Of a stretch of DNA of 50,847 bases, positions 7,230 through 15,503 are shown piece by piece. Origin of the DNA: Maritimibacter alkaliphilus HTCC2654 (GTDB taxonomy: Bacteria; Pseudomonadota; Alphaproteobacteria; Rhodobacterales; Rhodobacteraceae); the NCBI RefSeq assembly GCF_000152805.1, contig NZ_CH902580.1:1-50847 (forward strand), read 5' to 3'. The translations under genes were made by a program, and so were the position numbers. The notes under the pieces are model-generated. The model saw only the letters and a list, made by a program, of their open reading frames with translations, searched no databases and had not been told where the DNA came from. The stretch's first letter is position 1, and each line of letters opens with the position of its first letter.

Positions 7230-8546
7230 ATGGAATGGTACTGGGCGCTTTCCCTTCTCGTGGGGCTTGTCATTGGCCTTATGGTCATCGGTCTGCCCGT
7301 GGCTATTGTCTTTCTCGGCGTCAACGTCGTGGGGGCTTACCTGTTTCTCGGTGGGACGAACGGATTGGGTCAAGTGGTACGCAATGGCGTGCAATCACTT
7401 CAGAACTATTCGCTCGCTCCGATTCCGATGTTCATCCTGATGGGCGAGCTCATGCTGCACTCCGGCATGGCGGGTGCGGCGATCCACGCGGTTGAGAAGC
7501 TCATACGCCGAGTGCCGGGCCGGATGCCCATCGTGTCGGTCGTGGCGGGTACGCTCTTCGCGGCGCTCTCCGGGTCGTCGATGGCGAACACAGCGATGCT
7601 GGGAAGTTCCTTATTGCCCCAGATGCTGAAATCCGGCTACGCGCCGCGCCTTGCCATCGGGCCAATGGTGGCCGTCGGGGGCATCGCGATTCTGATCCCG
7701 CCTTCGGCGCTAGCCGTCCTGTTGGGCTCGCTCGCCAAAATCTCGATCTCGGCGCTGCTTGTTGCGGGGATCATCCCCGCACTCATCATGGCGGTGCTCT
7801 TCATCACCTATATTTTGATCCGCGCACTGGCCGGGGATGACGTGACCGAGACAATCGAGGATGACGGAAGCTTCTTCCAGCGTGCCCTGCCGTTCCTGCG
7901 CGACGTGCTGCCGCTATTCGTGATCTTCGTCGCCGTTGTCGGTAGCCTGCTGGCCGGGATCGCGACACCGACCGAAAGCGCGGCCATCGGGGTTGCCGCA
8001 ACCGTGATCGCCGGGCTTGCCTATGGCCGGCTGTCGCTGTCGGTCATCGGCAAGACCATGATGGAAACGGCCAAAATCTCGGCCATGATCCTGTTCATCA
8101 TCGTCGGCTCCATCACCTATTCTCAGATCCTCGCGTTCTCGGGCGCAGCATCGGGGCTCCTCAAGGTCATAACGGCGTTCGAGTTGTCCGAACTTCAGGT
8201 CATTCTGCTGGTTCTGGTTGTTCTGCTGCTTCTGGGCTGCTTCATCGACCAGGTGTCGATGATGATGATCACGCTGCCCTTCTTCCTACCGCTCGCAAAC
8301 TCGGTCGGCGTGGATCTGATCTGGCTCGGCCTCGTCTACCTCCTGAGCCTTGAGGTCGCGCTCATCACACCCCCCTTCGGGTTATTGCTTTTTGTGATGA
8401 AGGGCGTCGCGCCAAAGGACATTTCCTTCGGCACCATCACGCTTGCGACCCTGCCGTTCCTCGGCATTCAGATGGCTGTTCTTATGTTGATCGTCGTCTG
8501 GCCTGAAATCGCGTTGTGGCTGCCTCGGCTGCTGCTCGCAAACTGA
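7230..8546 (+). CDS. dctM: TRAP transporter large permease subunit (DctM family)
   Basis: 438 aa, the usual DctM length, hydrophobic throughout with about 12 spans. Hallmarks are PMFILMGELMLHSGM near residue 63, the hairpin region FAALSGSSMANTAMLGSSLLP (about 109-129), the ILIPPSALAVLLGSL segment, and GCFIDQVSMMMITLPFFLP with TPPFGLLLFVMKGVAP towards the end. The true start is ATG 7230, two bases after the DctQ stop; a longer upstream in-frame extension overlaps dctQ and is not real. It drives Na+-coupled uptake with the two preceding gene products. Confidence 0.93.
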   Translation: MEWYWALSLLVGLVIGLMVIGLPVAIVFLGVNVVGAYLFLGGTNGLGQVVRNGVQSLQNYSLAPIPMFILMGELMLHSGMAGAAIHAVEKLIRRVPGRMPIVSVVAGTLFAALSGSSMANTAMLGSSLLPQMLKSGYAPRLAIGPMVAVGGIAILIPPSALAVLLGSLAKISISALLVAGIIPALIMAVLFITYILIRALAGDDVTETIEDDGSFFQRALPFLRDVLPLFVIFVAVVGSLLAGIATPTESAAIGVAATVIAGLAYGRLSLSVIGKTMMETAKISAMILFIIVGSITYSQILAFSGAASGLLKVITAFELSELQVILLVLVVLLLLGCFIDQVSMMMITLPFFLPLANSVGVDLIWLGLVYLLSLEVALITPPFGLLLFVMKGVAPKDISFGTITLATLPFLGIQMAVLMLIVVWPEIALWLPRLLLAN

Positions 8547-8561
8547 CGAACAGAGAAAACC

Positions 8562-10712
8562 ATGGCTGAACGTTCCTTTGAAAAAGAAGTCCAGGACCTG
8601 CGCATCGGTGCGGGGGAGACCTTTCGCGGCGAGGGTATCCTCGGCATAACCAAGGCGCTTCTAGAGTCCGGTGTCGGATATGTGGGCGGGTATCAGGGCG
8701 CGCCGATCAGTCACCTGATGGACGTTCTGGCCGACGCGCAGGGTATTCTGGGCGAGCTTGGCGTGCGCTTCGAAGCGAACGCATCGGAAGCTGCCGCGAC
8801 CGCGATGCTTGCCGCGAGCGTTCATTACCCAATCCGAGGCGCGGTCGCCTTCAAGGGGCCGGTCGGGGTAAACGTCGCGTCGGACGCGCTTGCCAACCTT
8901 TCATCGGGCGGGGTCACAGGCGGCGCGATGCTGATCGTGGGCGAGGATTACGGCGAAGGCTCTGCCATCATGCAGGAGCGCACGCATGCTTTCGCGATGA
9001 AGTCTCAGGTCTGGCTACTCGACCCACGCCCCAATCTTGTCTCCATGACCAAGGCGGTGCGCGACGGGTTCGAGCTTTCGGAAGCGACCAATACGCCCGT
9101 CATTCTTGAGCTGCGCATCCGTGCTTGTCACGTGCATGGCACGTTCGAAGCGCGCGATAACGTGGCCCCTCCGCTCACCGTACGCGACGCTCTGTCCGCT
9201 CCGCGCCGTGATCCGAGCCGACTCGCGCTGCCGCCCTTCGCTTATGCGCATGAGCACGAGAAGATCGAAAGCCGTTGGCCCCGCGCCGTGAAGCACATCA
9301 TAGACAACAAGCTGAACGAGGTTTTGGGACCCGAGAATGCACGGATCGGCGTGGTGGTTCAGGGCGGGATTTACAACAACCTCAACCGTGCGCTCGAACG
9401 GCTCGGTCTGGCGGATGCCTATGGCAACTCGGATGTCGCGGTCTATTGCCTGAACGTGACCTATCCGCTGGCTGAGGAAGAATTTTTGTCCTTCTGCGAA
9501 GGCAAAGACGCGGTGCTGGTCGTTGAGGAGGGTCAGCCAAACTATATCGAACAGGCGCTCGGCGGTATGCTCCATCGCAGCGACCTGCCGACAAAGGCTT
9601 ACGGGAAGGGCTATCTTCCGATGGCTGGAGAATACCAGCCGACAGTCATGCTGGAAGGGTTGCGAGGTTTTCTCGCGGACCACGCGCCCGACATGCTGTC
9701 TGCTGTGCATCGTGCGCCGAACCGGGAAGAGCAGGAGGTTCCCGACCTTTCTGACGCGGTGCCTGCTCGTCCGCCGGGGTTCTGCACAGGGTGCCCGGAG
9801 CGTCCGATCTTCGCTGGATTGAAGCTTGTCGATGAGGAGATGGGACCGCACCAGATTGCTTGCGACATCGGGTGTCACCTGTTCTCGGTTCTGCCGCCTT
9901 TCGACCTTGGGGGGACGACGATGGGCTTCGGCCTCGGACCGGCCTCCAACGCAGCTTTCGATGGTGGCGGCGTGCGGCGCGCGATCTCGATCATGGGCGA
10001 CGGGGGCTTCTGGCACAATGGCATGGCGTCTTCCGTCGGCAATGCGGTATTCAATAAGTCGGACAATGTGATCGTCATCGTGGACAACTATTATGCCGCT
10101 GCGACTGGCGGGCAGGACATCCCCTCGTCACGCTCGAAAAACCCAACAAAGCAGACCGGGAATTCCATCGCGGAAGCGGTGCGCGGGGTCGGCGTGAAAT
10201 GGGTACGCACAATCGACCGGACCTACGACGTGTCGAAAGTGCGCGATACGCTGCGCGAGGCGCTGACGACCGACGCCGAAGGCCCGAAGGTCATCGTCGC
10301 CTCGTCCGAATGTATGCTAAACCGCCAGCGCCGGGAGCGGCCCGAAAAGGCTAAGGCGATCGCTGAGGGGCGCCGCGTGTCGCGCCCCAAATTCGGGGTT
10401 GACGAAGACGTTTGCACCGGCGACCACGCCTGCATGCGCCTGTCGGGCTGTCCGTCGCTTACCCTCAAGGAGCTGGACGATCCGCTGCGCGATGATCCCG
10501 TAGCTTCCATCGACGAAAGCTGTGTCGGTTGCGGCAATTGTGGCGAAGTCGCGGATGCCGCCGTGCTCTGTCCGTCGTTCTACGAAGCCGAGGTCATCGA
10601 TAATCCGCACCGTTGGGAGGCATGGCGTGATCGGACGACCCGAAAGATCATCGGCTGGCTACAGGCACGCCGCGCTTCGCGCCGTTTGATGGTGGAGGAG
10701 GTCGCGGCATGA
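8562..10712 (+). CDS. iorA: Indolepyruvate:ferredoxin oxidoreductase alpha-type subunit (TPP enzyme)
   Basis: 716 aa. N-terminal pyrimidine-binding TPP domain (about 15-180), a middle domain, then the pyrophosphate-binding TPP domain around 440-560 with IMGDGGFWHNG and VIVDNYYAAATGGQ (GDG...N motif). The C-terminal 100 residues hold a ferredoxin module: the second 4Fe-4S motif CVGCGNC...CP is complete, while the first (CTGDHACMRLSGCP) lacks the usual second Cys of CxxCxxC, so that cluster may be modified or absent. The family oxidatively decarboxylates aryl-pyruvates to aryl-acetyl-CoA. It sits 15 nt after dctM and overlaps iorB by ATGA, implying a single transcript. Substrate inferred from family only. 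Confidence 0.88.
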   Translation: MAERSFEKEVQDLRIGAGETFRGEGILGITKALLESGVGYVGGYQGAPISHLMDVLADAQGILGELGVRFEANASEAAATAMLAASVHYPIRGAVAFKGPVGVNVASDALANLSSGGVTGGAMLIVGEDYGEGSAIMQERTHAFAMKSQVWLLDPRPNLVSMTKAVRDGFELSEATNTPVILELRIRACHVHGTFEARDNVAPPLTVRDALSAPRRDPSRLALPPFAYAHEHEKIESRWPRAVKHIIDNKLNEVLGPENARIGVVVQGGIYNNLNRALERLGLADAYGNSDVAVYCLNVTYPLAEEEFLSFCEGKDAVLVVEEGQPNYIEQALGGMLHRSDLPTKAYGKGYLPMAGEYQPTVMLEGLRGFLADHAPDMLSAVHRAPNREEQEVPDLSDAVPARPPGFCTGCPERPIFAGLKLVDEEMGPHQIACDIGCHLFSVLPPFDLGGTTMGFGLGPASNAAFDGGGVRRAISIMGDGGFWHNGMASSVGNAVFNKSDNVIVIVDNYYAAATGGQDIPSSRSKNPTKQTGNSIAEAVRGVGVKWVRTIDRTYDVSKVRDTLREALTTDAEGPKVIVASSECMLNRQRRERPEKAKAIAEGRRVSRPKFGVDEDVCTGDHACMRLSGCPSLTLKELDDPLRDDPVASIDESCVGCGNCGEVADAAVLCPSFYEAEVIDNPHRWEAWRDRTTRKIIGWLQARRASRRLMVEEVAA

Positions 10713-12259
10713 CCGATCAATTCGTTCTGCCTGAGGGCAGCTTCAGCCGTTCCGACGACATGATAAAGCTATCTATCCATGCCGTGGGCGGGCAGGGTGG
10801 CGGGGTTCTGACTTCGTGGATCGTCGCACTGGCCGAGGCGAACGGGTATCACGCGCAGTCAACTTCAGTCCCCGGCCTGGCGCAACGCACTGGTACGACG
10901 ATCTATTATGTCGAGATGCTGCCGCAGACCGCTGCCGAACCCGTGCTGGCGCTGATGCCCGCGCCGGGAGACGTGGACGTGGTGATCGCCTCTGAAATGA
11001 TGGAGGCGGGGCGCGCGGTGGAGCGCGGCTTCGTCACGAAAGAACGCACGACGCTCATCACTTCGACCCACCGCGTGTTCGCCACCTCCGAGAAAATCAT
11101 TCCCGGAGATGGGCGTGCGAACCGCGATCAGGTGCTCGACCTTACACGCCAGGCGGCGAAACGGTCGGTGGCTTTTGACATGCATGACATGGCTAAACGG
11201 GCGAAAAGCCACGTCTCGGCAAGTTTGTTCGGCGCCCTGGCAGGTTCTGGTGCATTGCCGTTTTCGCTGGACAGCTATGTTGCCGTGATTGAAGCGTCGG
11301 GGCGCGGTGTCACCGCAAGTCTCGCGGCATTTCACGCGGCCCGTGCCGCGGCCGCCGAAGGGGCAGGGGACTCAATTCAAGCAGCGCCGGCAAAACGGCT
11401 CACTGTTACCGGCCCCTCAGCTCGTCGCCGCCGCTGGGATGCCCTCGTCGCGCGGGTCGATGCGCTTCCGCCTCCCGTAGCAGCTATGGCTGGAGCTGGG
11501 CTGCGCAAGGTCGTCAATTTCCAGAACGAGGCCTTGGGGGCAGACTACCTCGCCGCCGTCGAGCATGCCCTCGAAATGGACAAGGGTGCCGGGGGTGCGG
11601 CGAAGGGTTATGCCTACAGCGAGACGTTCTCTAAATACCTCGCCAACGCGCTGTGCTACGACGATCTTATCCGGGTAGCGGATCTCAAGACCCGGGCAGC
11701 ACGTTTCGCTCGTGTGCGCGACCATGCCGATCCCGCCAACGGGGCAGTGCTGCGCACGACCGAATACATGCATCCGCGCGCCGAAGAGGTTGTCGGTCTG
11801 TTTCCAGTGGGACTGGGTCGCCGGATCGAAGCTGCGCCGCGGCTTTTTGCCTGGATCGACCGGCGTGTGAATAAGGGGCGCCGGTATCGCAGCGACGGAT
11901 TATGGGCGTTTCTCGCCCTGTATGTGCTGGGCGGGCTAAAGCCTATCCGTCGTTTCACCCTGCGCGATCAGCAGGAGCGGGCGCATCGTGACGCCTGGCT
12001 CGCCCGGGCGAGTTCGGCCTTGCGACAGGACTACGACCTTGCCGTCGAGATTCTTGCCTGCCAGCGGCTCATCAAGGGGTACTCGGACACCCATGCGCGC
12101 GGCCAGTCGAAATTTGCGCTGGTGCTCGAGGGCGCGCGCAAGCTGGAGGGCCGTATGGACGCCGCCGACTGGGTGCGGCGCATGCGCGTCGCTGCGCTTT
12201 CGGACCCGTCTGATGGACCGCTGCGTGACACTCTGAAAACCATCGACAGTTTCTTATGA
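10709..12259 (+). CDS. iorB: Indolepyruvate oxidoreductase beta-type subunit, long form
   Basis: 516 aa, start ATG inside the iorA stop (ATGA). Residues 18-210 are the pyruvate ferredoxin oxidoreductase gamma/beta-type domain, with LSIHAVGGQGGGVLTSWIVA and the conserved SVPGLAQRTGTTIYYVEM motif. The C-terminal 300 residues are an added helical domain of the kind found in long beta subunits of aerobic bacteria, much larger than the roughly 200 aa archaeal IorB. Together with IorA it should convert an imported or transaminated 2-oxoacid to its CoA thioester. The operon ends here; no strong terminator is visible before the IS30 element, which may have removed it. Confidence 0.85.
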   Translation: MTDQFVLPEGSFSRSDDMIKLSIHAVGGQGGGVLTSWIVALAEANGYHAQSTSVPGLAQRTGTTIYYVEMLPQTAAEPVLALMPAPGDVDVVIASEMMEAGRAVERGFVTKERTTLITSTHRVFATSEKIIPGDGRANRDQVLDLTRQAAKRSVAFDMHDMAKRAKSHVSASLFGALAGSGALPFSLDSYVAVIEASGRGVTASLAAFHAARAAAAEGAGDSIQAAPAKRLTVTGPSARRRRWDALVARVDALPPPVAAMAGAGLRKVVNFQNEALGADYLAAVEHALEMDKGAGGAAKGYAYSETFSKYLANALCYDDLIRVADLKTRAARFARVRDHADPANGAVLRTTEYMHPRAEEVVGLFPVGLGRRIEAAPRLFAWIDRRVNKGRRYRSDGLWAFLALYVLGGLKPIRRFTLRDQQERAHRDAWLARASSALRQDYDLAVEILACQRLIKGYSDTHARGQSKFALVLEGARKLEGRMDAADWVRRMRVAALSDPSDGPLRDTLKTIDSFL

Positions 12260-12299
12260 ACAAACGAACGGTGGCATGTGCTTGGTGTGAACTCACGGT

Positions 12300-13383
12300 G
12301 AAGCGCAACTTCTGATATGTCGTTTTATTCCAGACGGTTCTGGATTTCCATCAGCTTGGCTTTGAAAACTTCCGCCGGTGTTCGGTAATCCAAACACTTG
12401 CGCGGCGTTGAATTGAGGCGGTGGCAAATCGACCTCAAATATCGATTTGTCAGCGCCGTCGGTTCGGTTGAGCGGGGCAGGTACTTACGCAGCCTGTTGT
12501 TCGTGTTTTCGACGGTGCCTTTCTGGTACGGCGCTTGTGGGTCACAGAACCACGCATCCGCACCGATCCCGGCCTTGAGATGCTTCCAGGCTGAGAACTC
12601 GGTGCCACGGTCAAAGGTGACGGATTGGCGCGCATCGGCGGGCAGGGGAGCGAGCCCTTTGATCAGCGCCTCCATGATCGGCTTGGATTGACGATCTTCA
12701 TTGCGCATCACAACTGCATAGCGGCTGACACGTTCGACGAGCGACGTCACGTTGACCTTTCCATGCTCCTTCCTGAACATCATTAGGTCGCACTCCCAGT
12801 GGCCGAACTCGGTGCGCTCTGAGATGCGATCGGGCCTGCGAGAGAGGCTTTGCACATCGAATATGTGGCTCCGGTTGTGCCTGCGGTAACCACGCGGCCG
12901 ACGGCGCCGGCGGTGCTCGGGCAGATGGCGATAGAACTGCTCATCGCGGCCGTCCTTGGAATAGGCGAACCGATAGATCGTCTCATGGCTCACGCGGATC
13001 GGATGGCGCTCCAGCCGCATCCGGCCGGCGATCTGTTCAGGTGACCAGCCAGCCTTCAGGCGATCTTCGATGGTGGCCTTCAGCTCCGGATGCACGACCA
13101 TCTTGCGATGGATCGCGCGGCGCTTCTCGTACATGTCCTGTGCATTCAAAGCGTAGTAGCCGTTCAGCTCGGGCAGTTCGGTATCCGTATACTGGTTCCG
13201 CTTGATATCTCGGTAGATCGTGGAAGGGTCGCGGCCCAATCGATCCGCAATCTCCGAAATAGGCATCTTGGCTTCCAGCCACTTTGCGAGTTTGCGCCGT
13301 TCATCCAGCTTCAGGTGAGAGTAGTGGGTTCCCATTCAACATCCTCCATGCAACTATCTGTATTCGTACAGAATTTGCACTTC
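12300..13383 (-). mobile_element. IS30-family insertion sequence, apparently intact
   Basis: The transposase gene is bracketed by inverted repeats: GAAGCGCAACTTCTG at 12300-12314 and its partner CAGAATTTGCACTTC at 13369-13383 (13 of 15 positions match when inverted). The resulting element of about 1.08 kb is the normal IS30 size. Exact ends and the short target duplication (expected 2-3 bp) were not resolved. It lies immediately 3' of iorB and next to IS6 debris. Confidence 0.8.
12325..13335 (-). CDS. IS30-family transposase
   Basis: 336 aa and full length. N-terminal HTH (residues 5-50: HLKLDERRKLAKWLEAKMPI, IADRLGRDPSTIYRDIKRN), then a second HTH-like part and the DDE core from about 170: D183 in GHWECDLMMF, D242 in VTFDRGTEF and E276 in KGTVENTNNRLRKYLP, followed by the conserved LNSTPRKCLDYRTPAEVF tail. 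All key residues are present and no frame damage is seen, so this copy may be active. It mobilises the surrounding 12300-13383 element. Confidence 0.95.
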   Translation of the reverse strand: MGTHYSHLKLDERRKLAKWLEAKMPISEIADRLGRDPSTIYRDIKRNQYTDTELPELNGYYALNAQDMYEKRRAIHRKMVVHPELKATIEDRLKAGWSPEQIAGRMRLERHPIRVSHETIYRFAYSKDGRDEQFYRHLPEHRRRRRPRGYRRHNRSHIFDVQSLSRRPDRISERTEFGHWECDLMMFRKEHGKVNVTSLVERVSRYAVVMRNEDRQSKPIMEALIKGLAPLPADARQSVTFDRGTEFSAWKHLKAGIGADAWFCDPQAPYQKGTVENTNNRLRKYLPRSTEPTALTNRYLRSICHRLNSTPRKCLDYRTPAEVFKAKLMEIQNRLE

Positions 13384-13540
13384 GTTTGTGAATCCACTTG
13401 GGCAAGCAAGTGCGGCGCATAATGAACATTATGTAACAAATGCCTTTGGATCTTTGTCCCGAAGCGGGCAGGGGCATTGTCAGGTTGATGAAAACCGCTT
13501 TGCCGTGTACCGCCGCCCCATTTTGAATCCTTGTGATCTG

Positions 13541-14035
13541 TCCCGTCTCAAGGGGTTTCGTTTTCCACGCTCGGTCATCGGCTACGCGGTCTGGGCGTAC
13601 ATCGTCTTGCCCTCAGCTTGTGCGACGTTGAGGATCTTCTTGCATCTCGAGAGATCACGGTTTCCCACGGAACAATCCGGGACTGGGTGGAGCGTTTCGG
13701 CGTTCAGTTCGCCGCCAAGGTCAGGCGTCATCGACCGCGCCCGGCGGAAGTGTCATGTCGACGAGGTCGTGGTGCCGATCAAGGGGTGAAAACATTGGCT
13801 GGAGTGCTGTCGATGCCAATGGTGATTTACTTGATATTCTGGTTCAATCCCGTCGGGACAAGACGGCTGCGAGACGCTTCTACAGGACGTAGTTCAAGAC
13901 TTGGGGGCAGCTGGGTGTGATCGGCACCGAAAAGCTACGGTCCTACGGTGCCGCGAAGGCAGTCTTGGAGCCAGCTATCGAGCATCGCCAGCACAAGGGG
14001 TTGGACAATAGAGCCGATGCCTCCCACCTTGCGAC
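13541..14035 (+). pseudogene. IS6-family transposase remnant, N-terminal and central part
   Basis: Successive frames give KGFRFPRSVIGYAVWAY, then CDVEDLLASREITVSHGTIR with DWVERFGVQFAAKVRRHRPR, then KCHVDEVVVPIKG (first DDE aspartate), then WSAVDANGDLLDILVQSRRD (second Asp region), then GTEKLRSYGAAKAVLEPAIE and LDNRADASHL. The family order is preserved but at least three frameshifts and a stop break it, and the normal C-terminus after NRA..SH is missing. The 3' side runs into unrelated sequence and a truncated SDR gene. Confidence 0.85.
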
Positions 14036-14109
14036 CGGCTATGCATGCGATCTGGCGGCCTGAACCTAGCACGCAACCGATTCTTGCGGGCAACAGTAAA
14101 CAGCCTGAC

Positions 14110-14805
14110 AATGCCGCCGATATCGACACCGCAGGCTGCGGCAAGACGGTGGACGAGATGACTGCCGGGGGCAAGGCGCATCTGGTCGCGCTTGACGTGA
14201 CCAGCGCTGAGACCTGCGCCGAAGTGGTGGCGCCGCTCGCTTTGACCTCGGGCAAGCTACATATCCTGATCAACACCGCCGGAATCATGATTGCGCAGCC
14301 AATCGCGACCTGCACGCTGGAGACCTACCAGAAGGAGCAGAAGATCAACTTGGAAAGCGTGTGGATCGGTTGCAAGACGGCGCTTGAATTGTCGACCGAA
14401 ACGGAGGCTGCGGACGGCACCACGTCGATCATCAATCTGTCCTCGACGCTTGGGGTCGTTGGTGAGCGCATGTTCTCGGCCTACACGGCGTCAAAGGGTG
14501 CGGTGCGGCTCATGTCCAAGGCGCTGGCGGTGGAACTTGGTCCGCGCCAGATCCGGGTCAACTCGGTCCATCCGACGCTTGTGAACACAGCGCTCGCCAT
14601 CGGCGCGACTCAGGACCTTGTGGACGGCGGCGTTCCCCTGCCCTACAAGAAAGCCATGATCGACGTGGTGAAAATGCAAGCGCCGCTCGGGCGCTATGCC
14701 GAGCCGCACGATATCGCCAACGCCATCGCGTTCCTCGCCTCGGACGAAAGCAGCTACATCACCAGCACGGAGCTGGTGGTCGATGGCGGGCCGACGGCGA
14801 CCTGA
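14110..14805 (+). pseudogene. Short-chain dehydrogenase lacking its nucleotide-binding N-terminus
   Basis: Homology begins around ADIDTAGCGKTVDEMTAGGK (about 14110) and runs to the family's normal end (SSYITSTELVVDGG). It retains LVALDVTS, NTAG (for NNAG), the catalytic Ser in INLSSTLGVVG and YTASK. The first 40 residues with the TGxxxGIG coenzyme loop are missing and replaced by IS6-derived sequence; the reading frame happens to stay open upstream to 13948, making a hybrid with transposase debris. Without the glycine loop the product should not bind NAD(P). I regard it as a gene decapitated by the IS6 event, although the hybrid frame could still be annotated as a protein. Confidence 0.75.
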
Positions 14806-14814
14806 CCCGAGTTG

Positions 14815-14841
14815 CCCCGGTGCGCCCTTTTCGCACCGGGG
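14815..14841 (+). terminator. Strong hairpin after the truncated SDR gene
   Basis: CCCCGGTGCG (14815-14824) and CGCACCGGGG (14832-14841) form a perfect 10-bp stem around CCCTTTT, 10 nt after the SDR stop. The following bases TCAATAG are not a U-run, so termination may be weak or factor-assisted. Confidence 0.6.
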
Positions 14842-15041
14842 TCAATAGAATCTGACCAGGTTGGGACATCCACCTCACTGATTGCAGCCCCGACATTGGC
14901 GAATGCGCAGGCTTGAACCCTCAGGCGCGTCGCACGGCAGGCGCACCAGCTTGTGGTCAGGGCTTCGCCGCAGACGCATCCGCATTGCAGTTTCAGCTAT
15001 ATCTCCTGCGTCTTGATCAAGTGTTTCTCTATCGTTGATCT

Positions 15042-15057
15042 AATGGTCAGTCCATTT
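15042..15057. promoter_or_regulatory. Putative GntR/FCD operator before the Rieske operon
   Basis: AATGGTCAGTCCATTT contains a TGGT-N3-TCCA core (one change from TGGT-N3-ACCA) with symmetric AATGG...CCATT arms, 15 nt before the first possible start codon. A half-site, CTACCAATG, overlaps that start codon at about 15065-15074. It belongs to the repeated operator set described for this island. Confidence 0.5.
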
Positions 15058-15071
15058 TATATTACCTACCA

Positions 15072-15503
15072 ATGAAGATGCGCGAGCGAGAGATGACGCG
15101 ACCACCACAACCCGTGCCGACGCAGGAAACGCAGCCCTTCTGGGACGCTGCTCGCGACGGTCGCGTGGTGCTCTGGCACTGTAACGCCTGCGGGCGAACC
15201 GCGGGGCCGCTGTCGCCGCGTTGCCCGGACTGCCTGTCCGGCAGCCTCAGCGCGCTGACCTATGAGGGGCGCGTTCTGCTCAAGGGGCGCACGGTTCTGA
15301 CGGTCCCGGCCTATGAGGGGCAGAGCGTTCCCGCCCCAGTCGCGGAATGTGTGATCGAGGACGAGCCGCGCGTGACCCTCATCGCCGCCGACCCCGACGA
15401 CCTGACCCGCGACCTCGCTCCCGGCACGCCCGTCACGCTGGGCTTCGCCGCGAATGGCGACGGGGTGCCGCTTGCCACGATCACCGGCGGGGGCCCGTCA
15501 TGA
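15072..15503 (+). CDS. DUF35 (Zn-ribbon plus OB-fold) acyl-CoA-binding partner protein
   Basis: 143 aa from ATG 15072, or 136 aa from ATG 15093, which has the purine-rich GCGAGAG upstream and fits the family start better. Rubredoxin-like zinc ribbon C37-N-A-C40...C51-P-D-C54, followed by an OB-fold (GRVLLKGRTVLTVPAYEG...). DUF35 proteins bind thiolase-fold proteins and acyl-CoA; established examples are ChsH2 with Ltp2 in steroid side-chain cleavage and IpfE with IpfD in ibuprofen catabolism. It overlaps the thiolase-like gene by ATGA, so the two are very probably made as a complex. First gene of the seven-gene operon. Confidence 0.85.
   Translation: MKMREREMTRPPQPVPTQETQPFWDAARDGRVVLWHCNACGRTAGPLSPRCPDCLSGSLSALTYEGRVLLKGRTVLTVPAYEGQSVPAPVAECVIEDEPRVTLIAADPDDLTRDLAPGTPVTLGFAANGDGVPLATITGGGPS

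Noticed and set aside
9015-10016. A 333-codon minus-strand frame opposite iorA
   Set aside because: It is a shadow of iorA in a high-GC region; its translation is Arg/His rich with no domain, and iorA motifs are all in the plus frame.
14881-15040. A possible short minus-strand gene starting MRLRRSPDHKLVRLP
   Set aside because: Only 34 codons, with no family or ribosome site; it may be debris of a mobile element but I cannot support it.
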